From positions 1,922,001 to 1,986,000 of the forward strand of contig OY820914.1 of the NCBI GenBank assembly GCA_963682005.1: 64,000 nucleotides of DNA. Reading direction: 5' to 3'. This DNA is from CAIYUC01 sp963682005 (GTDB taxonomy: Bacteria > Bacteroidota > Bacteroidia > Bacteroidales > FEN-979). The notes under the pieces are model-generated. The model saw only the letters and a program-made list of their open reading frames with translations. It was not told the origin of the DNA and made no database searches. The position numbers and the translations under genes are program-made. This document shows positions 22,574-32,484 of the stretch, piece by piece. Numbering within the stretch: the first letter of the stretch is position 1; each line of letters opens with the position of its first letter.

Positions 22574-23332
22574 TTACTTCGAGATCTTTGCCATCCGGGC
22601 GAGGAAAAATTCTTTCCTGGGACGGGAAAGAGGGATCTGGGAGCCATCATCCATTTCAATGATCCCCCCGTCATGACGGATGTATTTTTTCACATGCTCA
22701 AGATTTACGAGGTGTGAATTATGGGGGCGGAAGAAATTCTGATCACCCAGCAATTCCTGGTATTCTTTCAGGTGTTTTGAAACCAGGATCTTTCTCTTGC
22801 TGACAAGGTAGAACCAGCTGTAGCTCCGGTCGGCCTCGATCCGGATGATCTCGTTCGTATTCAGGTATTCCATCCCGTCGCTTGCCGGGATCCCCAGCTT
22901 GGAAGGCTGGGCCGAAGCCAGGTTCTCGAGAAGGCTGGAATAGCTTGCATTCCGGTTCTGTACGGAACTTCTTTTAAGGATCACCTTTTCGACGGCTTCC
23001 CGGAATTCATTGATATTAATTGGTTTCAGGATGTAATCCACCGCGCTGAATTTGATGGCACGGATCGCATAATGATTGAACGCTGTAATGAATATGACAT
23101 CAAATGTTTTTTCAGGGAACTGCTGCAACAGGTCAAATCCGCTGCCATGGGGCATTTCGACATCCAGGAAGACAAGGTCGGGGGCCTTTGCCAGTATGAT
23201 CTTCACACCTTCCCTGGCTGATGATGCCATCCCTACAAGGTCGAGGGCCGGACAATATTCACTGATGATTGATGCGATAAAGTTAACGGCATCCGGCTCA
23301 TCATCTACAATAAGTGTTTTCAGCCTGTTCAT
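22574..23332 (-). CDS. LytTR-family response regulator
   Basis: The 252-residue protein has a receiver domain (1-125) with the phospho-acceptor Asp57 (VFLDVEMP), acidic pair Asp10/Asp11 and Lys103 (YILKPI). A LytTR DNA-binding domain spans about 150-250 (YLNTNEIIRIEADRSYSWFY, then FFRPHNSHLVNLEHVKKYIR in pieces). The start overlaps the kinase gene stop by four bases, so kinase and regulator are coupled. Such LytTR pairs in Bacteroidota respond to cell-envelope or unknown signals. Convergent with the 21574 gene, 7 nt away. Confidence 0.93.
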   Translation of the reverse strand: MNRLKTLIVDDEPDAVNFIASIISEYCPALDLVGMASSAREGVKIILAKAPDLVFLDVEMPHGSGFDLLQQFPEKTFDVIFITAFNHYAIRAIKFSAVDYILKPININEFREAVEKVILKRSSVQNRNASYSSLLENLASAQPSKLGIPASDGMEYLNTNEIIRIEADRSYSWFYLVSKRKILVSKHLKEYQELLGDQNFFRPHNSHLVNLEHVKKYIRHDGGIIEMDDGSQIPLSRPRKEFFLARMAKISK

Positions 23333-25278
23333 GTTATAATGGGTGTTTGTATCTCAACACGGGTTCCCGCTGCCCGGCCTTGTTCATCCTTCAGATCGGT
23401 GTACTGCACTTTCATCTGCGTTCCATGGAGGGCGTTGGCGAGTTCGATGCGTGATTCGGTTATTTTCGTTCCGAGAGGGGGATGATTCTTTTCTTTGCCT
23501 TGCTTGATCTTCAGTGCGGCTTCCCGGCCGATCCCGTTATCTTCGATGGTAAATAAGAGACAGGTGTCGATCGATTCGATGTTGATGTTCAGCATTCCTT
23601 TTCCCTCCTTATTGATCAGCCCGTGACAGATCGAATTCTCTACGTAAGGCTGAAGGAGCATGGCCGGGATCTTAAAGATCAGCGGATCGATCTCCTCATC
23701 CATGCTGATATGGTATTCAAATTTCTCCTTGAAACGGAGCGATTCCAGTTCCAGGTACAGCTGAAGCGCATCCAGTTCATCTTTGATAGGGATCACCGTA
23801 AACTGTGAATTTTCCAGCGTTTTACGCATCAGGCTTGAGAATTTCGTAAGGTAATTATTGGTTGTGATCTTGTCGTGCTGATACATGTAATACTGTATGG
23901 AATTAAGGGTGTTGAAGATAAAATGGGGGTTCATCTGCTGCCTCAGGTTTGCCTGGGTGATCTCGGATATCTTCCGGTTCATCTCGCTGATCCTGCGCCG
24001 GGCACTCATTTTTGATTGCCTGAAAAGCAGGAGCCCGGTCACCAGGATCAGTAACAGGATTCCGGCAAGGGCAAAAATGAAATAGCGCTGCTTGTCAAGC
24101 TTCAGGGTCACAAGCTCCAGGTCTTTTGCTTTTGCATCGGTTTCGTAACGCATGCGGGCATCTGTGAGACTGACCGAATATTTTTTCTGATTCAGCGAGT
24201 CATCATACGCCTTGTAAGCCACATAGCATTCATACGCTTTTTTGTAATCCCCTGTCATAATGTAGAGATCGCTCATATCCTTATTGATCCAGGAAAGATT
24301 GAACCAATCCTTCGACAACATCGCATAGGTGGCGCTTTTCCCATAGTTGTAAAGGGCTTTCTCATATTCCTGCTTGTCCCTGTAAATGGTCCCGATATTT
24401 CCATAGGCATTCGCAATAAAAGGATATTGATTCTGCTTCATGCTGATGTCCAGGGTCCTGTTGTAATACTTCAGTGCAGTATCCAACTGCTTCAGGAGGT
24501 AATAATTCCAGCTGATGCGGTTCAGGATAGCCGGGAAAAGGCTCGTGTCTCCCTTGTTGGCCCGGATCTTCAAGGCTTCCATGTAATAGCTGTTCGAGTT
24601 GGCAAAATTGCTGTCAACAGCATGGGTGTACTCCCCCAGACGGTAATAACCCCGGGCAAGGTTTTCCTGGTCATTTTCCTCCCGGGAGGTTTTCACCAGC
24701 ATCTGTATGGCATTCTTTTCTTCGTCGCGCTTGTTCAGGACATTATAAGTATCTGCCAGTCCGCGGTAGCATTCGGGGATTATGTTGTTCAGCTTCTTTT
24801 CCTGTGCGAGGAGGATCGTGCCCCTGAATAGTTCGATCGCATTTGCGAAATCCCCGGTGTACAGCATGATCCTGGCAAAGAATGTGCTTGCTTCCGCCGT
24901 TTGCTGGTACTGGCTTGTTTCTTTCAGGAGTTTGCAGGCCATTTCCATTTGCTTCCAGGCATGACTGTAATCCTTCATTGAGAACATCACCTCCGCGTCA
25001 GCCCAGTAAAGGTTGTATGGAATCCGCAGGTTTTTCTTTGCTGCAAGATCAAAGGCTTCGGTGATGTACTGTTTGGCCAGCGGATAAGATTTTGCGGATG
25101 AATGCTGTTTTGCAAGCCTGCAGAGGACTTCGAGCCGGGCATGATCGCTCAGCTCCACAGCCGGCTTCGGATCCGTCCGGGTTCCGGTCAACGGTCCTGA
25201 GTCGAGGAGGGGATAGATCATAAGCACCGGGAAGAGCATAAAACAAATACCCGCTTTATATCTGAAGAACTTTTTCAC
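23329..25278 (-). CDS. LytS/YpdA-type histidine kinase with TPR sensor
   Basis: The 649-residue protein has an N-terminal hydrophobic segment (9-25). A long TPR region (about 45-375) includes repeats such as AYGNIGTIYRDKQEYEKALY. A single membrane span lies around 393-412 (YFIFALAGILLLILVTGLLL). The His_kinase domain has MNPHFIFNTLNSIQYY, with the phosphorylated His in NPHFIFN. A HATPase domain follows (ENSICHGLINKEGKG, IEDNGIGRE). This is the common Bacteroidota layout: periplasmic TPRs sense, and the LytTR regulator (22574) responds. The stop of the kinase overlaps the regulator start. Confidence 0.92.
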   Translation of the reverse strand: MKKFFRYKAGICFMLFPVLMIYPLLDSGPLTGTRTDPKPAVELSDHARLEVLCRLAKQHSSAKSYPLAKQYITEAFDLAAKKNLRIPYNLYWADAEVMFSMKDYSHAWKQMEMACKLLKETSQYQQTAEASTFFARIMLYTGDFANAIELFRGTILLAQEKKLNNIIPECYRGLADTYNVLNKRDEEKNAIQMLVKTSREENDQENLARGYYRLGEYTHAVDSNFANSNSYYMEALKIRANKGDTSLFPAILNRISWNYYLLKQLDTALKYYNRTLDISMKQNQYPFIANAYGNIGTIYRDKQEYEKALYNYGKSATYAMLSKDWFNLSWINKDMSDLYIMTGDYKKAYECYVAYKAYDDSLNQKKYSVSLTDARMRYETDAKAKDLELVTLKLDKQRYFIFALAGILLLILVTGLLLFRQSKMSARRRISEMNRKISEITQANLRQQMNPHFIFNTLNSIQYYMYQHDKITTNNYLTKFSSLMRKTLENSQFTVIPIKDELDALQLYLELESLRFKEKFEYHISMDEEIDPLIFKIPAMLLQPYVENSICHGLINKEGKGMLNINIESIDTCLLFTIEDNGIGREAALKIKQGKEKNHPPLGTKITESRIELANALHGTQMKVQYTDLKDEQGRAAGTRVEIQTPIIT

Positions 25279-25334
25279 GGCCTGATCTTAAAAATTGTAT
25301 ATAAAAATACAAACTTCCATGATGAATAGCAGTT

Positions 25335-27083
25335 TTATTGCCTGATGATCTTAATTGTTTGCGTTTCTGCGCCGCTGAAAAGCCGAAGGATATAAATTCC
25401 CGGGGCGAGATCACCGGAAGTGAGGGCGACTGAGTGATATCCCGGTGCCATATTCTCATTCAGAAGGTTTCTTATCAGCATACCTTCTGCATTATAAAGG
25501 CAGAGACATGCTTGTTCGCATCCCGGAACGGTAAACCCGATCACGGTTTGATCCGCCACAGGATTGGGAAAAACAGTGTGGATGATCAACCCCTCTGTTG
25601 AAGAAGATCCGGGGGCTTCAATCCCGGTGCTCGTTTGTGAGTAGCTGGCGAAAAACAGGTCTTCATTGCCCACAGAACTCAGGTACATCGTTCCGGGCCC
25701 GGGATCGAAATCTATGTTTGACCCGGCAAATCCCCCGGTGACAACGACTTTGCCTGAAGAAGTCACGGCCATGCTGTTTCCGAAGTCAGTGAAAACACCT
25801 CCGATGCCGGCTGCCCAGGTGAAATTTCCGTCAGGATCATAACGGGCAAAATAAATGTCGTTCAATCCTGCCGAACTGAGGTATGCCGTGCCTGCACCCG
25901 GATCGAAGTCAACGTCGGACCCTGAGAAATACCCTGTATGATAAACATTCCCCTGGTTATCGAGAACGATCTTCACGCCGAAATCATCTGTCGGGCTGCC
26001 GGCCTGGTTCGCCCACAGGTAATTTCCGGCAGCATCGAATGCGGCAAAAGCGATGTCATACCCCCCGTTCGAACTCAGGCAGGCTGTTCCCGGTCCCGGG
26101 TCAAAATCGATGTTCGTACCATGAAAATTGCATGTGATAAAAACAGTCCCGGTTGAGCCTGCCACCACATCCGAACCGATGTCGTTCCCAGTTCCCCCGA
26201 TCCTGCCGGCCCAGGCAAAGGTGCCTGATGCGTCGTATTTTGCGATGAAGACATCATAGCCTCCTTCTGAGCTTAAGGATATCCCTGTTCCCGCGGGGTC
26301 AAAATCGACGGTGCCCATGAATCCCCCGGTTATGATCACGTTCCCATCCGGGTCAGTATTGATCGCGTTGCCGACCTCATACTGGCTTCCGCTTGCTTTC
26401 ACAACCCATTGCAGGATTGCGTCAACACTGTATTTTGCGATAAAGATATCACCTGAATTGCCCTGTGAACTGAGCCACGAGGTTCCCGGCCCGGGGTCAA
26501 AATCGACATTGGTGCCTCCAAAGTAGCCGGTAATGTAGATGAAACCGGATGTGTCGATCGCAATATCATGTCCCCCTTCCTGGAATGTACTGCCGATATT
26601 ATAAGCCCAGGCATAATTTCCATCGGTATCGAAACGGGCAAAATAAATATCGGTAAGGCCTTCAGTGCCCAGGATCGCAGTTCCCGGCCCCGGATCAAAA
26701 TCCACATTCACCGATGCAAACCAGCCTGTAATAAAAACATTGCCTGACCCGTCAACCACGATCCTGGCGCCGACATCATCATTAACTCCCCCGATTGAAC
26801 GGGCCCAGTCAAAGTTCCCGAGGGAATCATATTTTGCAATAAAAATATCGGTACCGCCTGCGGAACTGAGATAAGCTGTTCCGGGACCGGGATCAAAGTC
26901 AATATTGACACCCTCAATGTCCCCGATGAGGTAAATGTTTCCATTGTCATCCATCGCCATGTCATGGCTGAAGTCATTAAAAAGACCGCCTGCATTTTTC
27001 GCCCAGTCGTAAGACTGAGCCATAATGCACGGGATAAAAATGAATTGAAGGATCATGATCCGGAGAAAGGAAAGACAGTTCAT
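25335..27083 (-). CDS. Secreted SBBP-repeat protein with type IX sorting domain
   Basis: The 582-residue protein has a signal peptide (1-22). About nine beta-propeller-like SBBP repeats (25-475) follow, each with a core of the kind NVFITGWFASVNVDFDPGPG and DIFIAKYDSLGNFDWARSIGG in pieces. The DFDPGPGT motif recurs in almost every unit and is Asp-rich, suggesting calcium binding. The C-terminal type A sorting domain (about 505-582: TVFPNPVADQTVIGF, CLYNAEGMLIRNLL, GIYILRLFSG) directs it through the type IX system. Role at the cell surface unknown. Confidence 0.88.
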   Translation of the reverse strand: MNCLSFLRIMILQFIFIPCIMAQSYDWAKNAGGLFNDFSHDMAMDDNGNIYLIGDIEGVNIDFDPGPGTAYLSSAGGTDIFIAKYDSLGNFDWARSIGGVNDDVGARIVVDGSGNVFITGWFASVNVDFDPGPGTAILGTEGLTDIYFARFDTDGNYAWAYNIGSTFQEGGHDIAIDTSGFIYITGYFGGTNVDFDPGPGTSWLSSQGNSGDIFIAKYSVDAILQWVVKASGSQYEVGNAINTDPDGNVIITGGFMGTVDFDPAGTGISLSSEGGYDVFIAKYDASGTFAWAGRIGGTGNDIGSDVVAGSTGTVFITCNFHGTNIDFDPGPGTACLSSNGGYDIAFAAFDAAGNYLWANQAGSPTDDFGVKIVLDNQGNVYHTGYFSGSDVDFDPGAGTAYLSSAGLNDIYFARYDPDGNFTWAAGIGGVFTDFGNSMAVTSSGKVVVTGGFAGSNIDFDPGPGTMYLSSVGNEDLFFASYSQTSTGIEAPGSSSTEGLIIHTVFPNPVADQTVIGFTVPGCEQACLCLYNAEGMLIRNLLNENMAPGYHSVALTSGDLAPGIYILRLFSGAETQTIKIIRQ

Positions 27084-27213
27084 AATGCATCGGTTTTCTT
27101 AACCGTAAATTTAATACAGGAAAAATAGTGGAGAAGGTGAGGATTGACGGATGACCGGTTTGAGTTTGCAGACACGCTGATTTATCGCACCTTGTTTTCC
27201 TTTAGGATGAAGA

Positions 27214-29637
27214 TTACCGGTCCATCCCGTTGTCGAACTCGAATTTGGGTTCTTTGCTCTTTTTGGCGCTGGTGCCTACATTGATGAGGAATCCAACGTA
27301 GAAGACCCGGGCATCGCGCTTTCGCATCGATTCCGACACCAACTCAGGGGTATTGATGCTTGTTTTCCAAACCTGTGAATTGAACAGGTCGGAGATGGTG
27401 GCGATGAGGGAAACTTTTTTCTTCCAGAAATCCTGCCGGAAACCGAGGTTTATGACCCAGGTCGGGCGCCGGAATCCCTGCGGTGTAAGGACTTCGGACC
27501 TGTATTGTCCGTTGAACTGGAAAAACGTCGTTTTCGTGATGCTGAAAGAAGCATTGACCTTTGCATTCCATGACCAGGCTGCTTTATGACTGCTGTACCC
27601 GATGTTTGATGCATCGATCTCATTGTAGAATCCCGATGCACCGAAATTGATTCCCGCAATCTTCCTGATCTGCCATGTTCCGCTGAGGTCGAGGCCTGCC
27701 GATTGATCCGTAGCGATGTTTTCGATGGTAGTTACCAGGATGGTGTCATTTTCGGTATGCGTGACCCATGAAAAACCATTCACCTTGTACCTGTAGAAAA
27801 GCGATGGAACGACCGTCAGTCCTTCATGTTTAAAGGAATAACCGAATTCGATCGAATGAATATCTTCCGGTTTGAGTTCCGGGTTCCCGACGAAGATATT
27901 CCTGGGGTCACGATATTCGGGGACAGGATTCATATCTTCCCCGTCGGGACGGTTTACCCTGCGGCTGTAATTCAGCTGCCATTCGTTCTTTCCCGAGGTA
28001 ATACCCATGTGAAGGGTAGGGTAGAGGGCGAAATAATTTTGGTTGACGGTGGTATCGATCGTTTTAAATTCGAGGTAAGTAGGTGCATCCTCGGCACGCA
28101 GCCCGCCAAGCACCGAGAACTTCTTCCATTGCCAGCTGACCGTCGCATACAGGGCATGGACGGCCTGGTTCGCATAAAACATGTTGCGCTGCTCCGTATC
28201 CTCGATCCAGACAGCAGAATCAGCGTACTGATGCCAGACCTGCTGATCGCGGGTCGTCAGGGGGATATTGCCTTCGTACCCGGCTTCCAGGCTGGCATTT
28301 TCCCATAAAGGTCTCTGGTAGTTCACCGAAATGTTGATCTCCTGGTCGCGGTTTGTCGCCAGGGAATGGTCTTTTGACTGGGGATAGGCAGGCAGGGTAT
28401 AATCATTGGTCCAGTAGTCATCTTCCTTTTCGGTGTCATCCTGGTATTCGAAATCGATCTTGACAAGATGCTCGTCTTCCTTGTTGAAGGTATGCTCGTA
28501 ATATCCTTTTACCCCGTAACCATTCTCGTTTTCTCTTCCATCGAGGGTGCGGTTGAATATTTCCGTGGGTACCAGGGCTGAATCCTTGTACGTGTTGGCG
28601 GATACATCGCTTCGGTTAAACACCCGGTAGCTGTATGTAGCGGAGATCCCCACAACATCTTTTGAGCTGACATTCCAATCGGCGCCAAGCTGGGCGAGGT
28701 GAAAATGAGGCTTCATCGTCCCGCTGGAATTCTGGATCAGCCAGGTGCTGTTGCCCGTTGCTGTGTCGATCGTTTGGGAGGTCAGGCTGGAAGTCCTGAT
28801 CCGGTGATCCTGCCGGTATCCGTAGCTTCCGTACAGGTTGACCTTCCCCGAATTATAGTTGAGCTGAAGATTTGTGTTGAACCGGCCATAATCCCCGAAA
28901 TTTGCTCCCAATGTGCTGTTGATGCCTGCTTTCCGGTCTTTTTTCAGGATGATGTTGATGATGCCTGCGGTTCCGTCGGGCCTGTATTTGGCCGAAGGGT
29001 TTGTGATCACCTCGATGCGCTCGATCATCGATGCAGGCATCTGCTCGAGATTGGCTGCACCACTCATCAGCGATGGCCTTCCGTTGATCAGGATGGTGAC
29101 ATTCTCAGAGCCCCTGAGGCTCACATTACCATCCATATCGACGGAAACGGAAGGGATGGTTTGCAGAACATCCGTAACAGTCCCGGTTTGCGCCATGATG
29201 TCTTTTTCCACGTTAAAGACTTTCCTGTCTATTTTGGTGATCATGGTGGTTCGTTCGGCGGTCACATTCACCTCGCCCATCGTTACGGCAGAATAAGCAA
29301 TCGGGAGATCTCCCAGGTTCAGCCTGGGGTTCTTTCGTGTCAGGGTTATGGCTTTCGTCCGTTGCCTGACATAACCGATGAAACTGTATTCCAGGAAAAA
29401 AGTTCCCATGGGAACATTGTTCATCCTGAATAGGCCGCTGCTGTCCGAAACAACCCCGGCGACCAGTTTGGCGGTTGCGGTATCAAGGAGGATGATGTTT
29501 GCATATTCAACGGGTGTACCCGCCTGTATGTCTATCACCCTTCCCGTGATGATCCCGTTCCCGGAGTTCTGCGCCAAAACAGCATAAGGCAGCCAGACGG
29601 CCCATAAAGTCATCAGTAAGAATTTCCGGATCATCAT
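27214..29637 (-). CDS. TonB-dependent receptor-like outer-membrane beta-barrel protein
   Basis: The 807-residue protein has a signal peptide (1-22). A carboxypeptidase-regulatory-like domain (about 27-110: ITGRVIDIQAGTPVEYANI) is followed by a plug domain (about 125-225: TDVLQTIPSVSVDMDGNVSL, RGSENVTILINGRPSL, IERIEVITNPSAKYRPDGTA in pieces). A beta barrel runs to the end, with the typical penultimate strands (TWVINLGFRQDFWKKKVSL, FYVGFLINVG). It belongs to the outer membrane beta-barrel family with a SusC-like start, taking up an unknown ligand. No SusD partner is adjacent. The barrel does not end in an aromatic residue but in a 20-residue polar tail, as is common in this subfamily. Confidence 0.88.
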   Translation of the reverse strand: MMIRKFLLMTLWAVWLPYAVLAQNSGNGIITGRVIDIQAGTPVEYANIILLDTATAKLVAGVVSDSSGLFRMNNVPMGTFFLEYSFIGYVRQRTKAITLTRKNPRLNLGDLPIAYSAVTMGEVNVTAERTTMITKIDRKVFNVEKDIMAQTGTVTDVLQTIPSVSVDMDGNVSLRGSENVTILINGRPSLMSGAANLEQMPASMIERIEVITNPSAKYRPDGTAGIINIILKKDRKAGINSTLGANFGDYGRFNTNLQLNYNSGKVNLYGSYGYRQDHRIRTSSLTSQTIDTATGNSTWLIQNSSGTMKPHFHLAQLGADWNVSSKDVVGISATYSYRVFNRSDVSANTYKDSALVPTEIFNRTLDGRENENGYGVKGYYEHTFNKEDEHLVKIDFEYQDDTEKEDDYWTNDYTLPAYPQSKDHSLATNRDQEINISVNYQRPLWENASLEAGYEGNIPLTTRDQQVWHQYADSAVWIEDTEQRNMFYANQAVHALYATVSWQWKKFSVLGGLRAEDAPTYLEFKTIDTTVNQNYFALYPTLHMGITSGKNEWQLNYSRRVNRPDGEDMNPVPEYRDPRNIFVGNPELKPEDIHSIEFGYSFKHEGLTVVPSLFYRYKVNGFSWVTHTENDTILVTTIENIATDQSAGLDLSGTWQIRKIAGINFGASGFYNEIDASNIGYSSHKAAWSWNAKVNASFSITKTTFFQFNGQYRSEVLTPQGFRRPTWVINLGFRQDFWKKKVSLIATISDLFNSQVWKTSINTPELVSESMRKRDARVFYVGFLINVGTSAKKSKEPKFEFDNGMDR

Positions 29638-29873
29638 TTTTCAGGCAGCGGGATTAATCATATTTCATGGGGATACCGGGAGCATTTATACTGGCAGGCC
29701 CTGTAGAAGGATACCAGGTTATCCCGGTGGTCCAAAGGTAGGACTATTTTTAACCCGTAAACTGATACAGCGTTGTTTCAAACAAAGCCGGCCTGGGAAT
29801 CTCCGGTTTTTTATGTGTGATATTATATAGTGTCTGAAAACAAATCTTAAAAAGAATCGTTCTTAATAAAAAC

Positions 29874-29901
29874 GTTCGGCGAAGTTAAAACTTCGCCGAA
29901 C
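29874..29901. repeat. Perfect 13-bp inverted repeat upstream of ccsBA
   Basis: GTTCGGCGAAGTT and AACTTCGCCGAAC lie two bases apart, 30 bp before the ccsBA start. A T run follows on the minus strand, so it could end antisense transcripts. It could also be an operator or a leader hairpin. The rest of the 294-bp divergent gap shows nothing clear. Confidence 0.6.
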
Positions 29902-29931
29902 CATCCAGACAAATCATCATATTCAATCAAC

Positions 29932-32481
29932 ATGAAACAAATCTTTAACGGTCTTTTCTCACCAAAGCTGACCCTTGTGTTGCTGTTTATTTTTGGAGCG
30001 GCCATTGGCACCGCAACATTCATCGAGGAAAAGTATGACACGATAACAGCAAGATTGCTGGTTTATGACACAAAATGGCTCGAGCTTGTTCTGTTGTTGC
30101 TTGCCTTGAATTTTATCGGGATCATAGGGAAATACAAGCTGTTCAGGAAAGAAAAATTCGCTGCTCTTTTATTCCACCTCGCGTTCATCCTGCTCATCAT
30201 CGGGGCGGGGATCACACGGTACCTGAGTTTCGACGGGAGCATGCACATCAGGGAGGGAGAATCTTCCGATATCCTTTATATCACTGCTTCTGCCAGCGAA
30301 ATGAAGTCATCCGCAAAAGGGATGGATCATTCATCTTTAAAGGAATACCGGCTCCCGTTCTCGCTGAAGCTGGACGATTTCATCCTCGACCGGTATGCCG
30401 GCTCCATGAGCCCTTCTTCTTATGCCAGCGAGATCACCTTAACCGACAAGCGAAAGAACCTCACGGAAAAACACCGTATCTATATGAACCATGTTCTCGA
30501 TTACGGAGGATTCCGCTTTTTCCAGTCGTCGTATGATATCGATGAAAAAGGAACCATCCTTTCAGTGAATCATGATTTCTGGGGCACCTGGGTTTCTTAT
30601 GCAGGATATATTTTGCTTGGCGTCGGATTCGTGCTGACCCTCTTCAACCGGAATTCCAGGTTTCAGCAGCTGCTGCGGAATATCGGGGAGGTAAGAATGA
30701 GAAGAAAAGCCGGAATGACGGCTGTTGTCCTGTTACTTTGCGGGCTTAGCACTGCTTCTCTTGCACAAAGCATACCCCGGAAACCGGTAAGCAGGGAGCA
30801 CGCTGATAAATTCGGGCACCTAATCGTACAGACATTCGATGGCCGTTTTGAACCGATGCATACGCTTGTCACGGATGTGATGCACAAACTGTCGCGCAAA
30901 GATCAGTTCCATTCAGATGCCAAGGGCGACATGACCGGGATGCAGGTGTTCATGGATATGCTGATGGACCCGGAATACTGGAAAAATCAGAAGATCATAT
31001 ATGTCAGGGAAAAACCGGTTCAGGATCTGCTGGGGGTTGAAGGAAAATATGCCTCTTTCTATGATTTCCTTGATCAGAACACCTATAAGCTTTCGACCTA
31101 CGCTGAACAGGCTTTCAGGAAAAGGCAGGGAGCACAAAATACATTTGACAAGGAGATCATCAAAGTGGATGAGCGGCTCAACATCATGATGACTGTGATG
31201 AACGGAGGTTTGCTGAAGGTTTTTCCGCTTGAAGGTTCTGCAAACCATAAATGGATCAGTTTCGTGGATTCGCTTTCAAGCATACCGTTAAGTGACAAAG
31301 CAAAGGCTGTCATTGCGGATCTGCCTTTAAATACCTGGGATTACGGCAATCTTATGCGCTATTATTTTCAGACGGTCTTTGATGCCACCGCCTCGGGTGA
31401 TTATTCGAAGGCTGACCAGGTGCTGGGTAAGATCTCAGCTCTACAACGGCTCGGCACACCTTCTTCACTTTTACCCTCACCCTCGATGATCGACCTGGAG
31501 ATCTATTACAACAATTCGCAGATCTTCATCCTGCTGAAGAATATTTATGGGATCCTCAGTATAATTTTGCTCGCTCTTGCTTTTACAGATAATCTCCGGA
31601 CAAGGAAAAGCAAGTTGGTATCATGGGCACTCTATTTTTTTATTGCGATACTTGGCGCCTCATTTCTTTATCATACCTATGGACTGGGGCTTCGCTGGTA
31701 CCTGACGGGGCATGCGCCCTGGAGCAACGGGTATGAAGCCCTGCTTCTGATCGCATGGGGAAGCCTGCTGGCAGGGTTCAGTTTTGCGCGCTATTCGAAG
31801 ATCACCCTGGCGGCTACGGTGGTGCTGGCCTTCTCGGTGCTGATGACGGCAGGGCACAGCAGCTATGACCCGCAGCTTACAAACCTGCAGCCGGTGCTAA
31901 AATCCTACTGGCTGATCATTCATGTTGCTGTGATCACACTTAGCTATGGATTCCTTGCACTCGGATTCATCCTGGGCATCATCAATATGTTCCTGTTCCT
32001 GTTCAGGAGCCCGGGAGAAAAATCCCGTCTAGGCCTGATCATCGAGGAACTTACGTACACGAATGAAATGGCGTTGCTAGTCGGGGTTGCGCTGGCCACG
32101 CTGGGAACATTCCTGGGTGGTGTCTGGGCGAATGAATCCTGGGGCCGTTACTGGGGCTGGGACGCCAAGGAGACCTGGGCCCTGGTGATCGTGATCACCT
32201 ACGCACTGATCCTTCACATGCGTTTCGTTCCGGGATTGAAAGGACGGCTCGTATTCAATGCAGCGTCCATCATTGGATTCGGAAGTGTCGTCATGACCTT
32301 TGTCGGTGTTAATTATTATTTATCGAAAGGGTTGCACAGCTACGCAGCGGATGAAAAAACGGTATTCCCGCTCTGGGCGTGGGCGATGATCCTGTCACTC
32401 ATATTGCTGATAGCTGCTGCTGCGGTCAGGCATATGTCGCAAACACGTGCCAGCCGGGAGGGACCTGGCACCGTAGAATAG
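29932..32481 (+). CDS. Fused cytochrome c synthase CcsBA (ResB-ResC)
   Basis: The 849-residue protein is the fused system II synthase that exports heme and attaches it to c-type cytochromes in the periplasm. The N-terminal ResB-like part has spans at about 13-30, 47-64 and 76-95, a periplasmic segment, and a span near 221-240. A large periplasmic region includes a degenerate repeat (about 265-530). The CcsA part (about 535-845) carries the tryptophan-rich WWD motif WGRYWGWDAKETWAL and flanking histidines (HVAVITLSYG, YALILHMRF). Fused CcsBA is usual in epsilonproteobacteria and Bacteroidota. No cytochrome gene is adjacent in the window. Confidence 0.93.
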   Translation: MKQIFNGLFSPKLTLVLLFIFGAAIGTATFIEEKYDTITARLLVYDTKWLELVLLLLALNFIGIIGKYKLFRKEKFAALLFHLAFILLIIGAGITRYLSFDGSMHIREGESSDILYITASASEMKSSAKGMDHSSLKEYRLPFSLKLDDFILDRYAGSMSPSSYASEITLTDKRKNLTEKHRIYMNHVLDYGGFRFFQSSYDIDEKGTILSVNHDFWGTWVSYAGYILLGVGFVLTLFNRNSRFQQLLRNIGEVRMRRKAGMTAVVLLLCGLSTASLAQSIPRKPVSREHADKFGHLIVQTFDGRFEPMHTLVTDVMHKLSRKDQFHSDAKGDMTGMQVFMDMLMDPEYWKNQKIIYVREKPVQDLLGVEGKYASFYDFLDQNTYKLSTYAEQAFRKRQGAQNTFDKEIIKVDERLNIMMTVMNGGLLKVFPLEGSANHKWISFVDSLSSIPLSDKAKAVIADLPLNTWDYGNLMRYYFQTVFDATASGDYSKADQVLGKISALQRLGTPSSLLPSPSMIDLEIYYNNSQIFILLKNIYGILSIILLALAFTDNLRTRKSKLVSWALYFFIAILGASFLYHTYGLGLRWYLTGHAPWSNGYEALLLIAWGSLLAGFSFARYSKITLAATVVLAFSVLMTAGHSSYDPQLTNLQPVLKSYWLIIHVAVITLSYGFLALGFILGIINMFLFLFRSPGEKSRLGLIIEELTYTNEMALLVGVALATLGTFLGGVWANESWGRYWGWDAKETWALVIVITYALILHMRFVPGLKGRLVFNAASIIGFGSVVMTFVGVNYYLSKGLHSYAADEKTVFPLWAWAMILSLILLIAAAAVRHMSQTRASREGPGTVE

Positions 32482-32484
32482 TTG

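Noticed and set aside
27826..28308. Plus-strand frame of 160 codons within the TonB-dependent receptor gene
   Set aside because: Shadow frame opposite a well-supported receptor.
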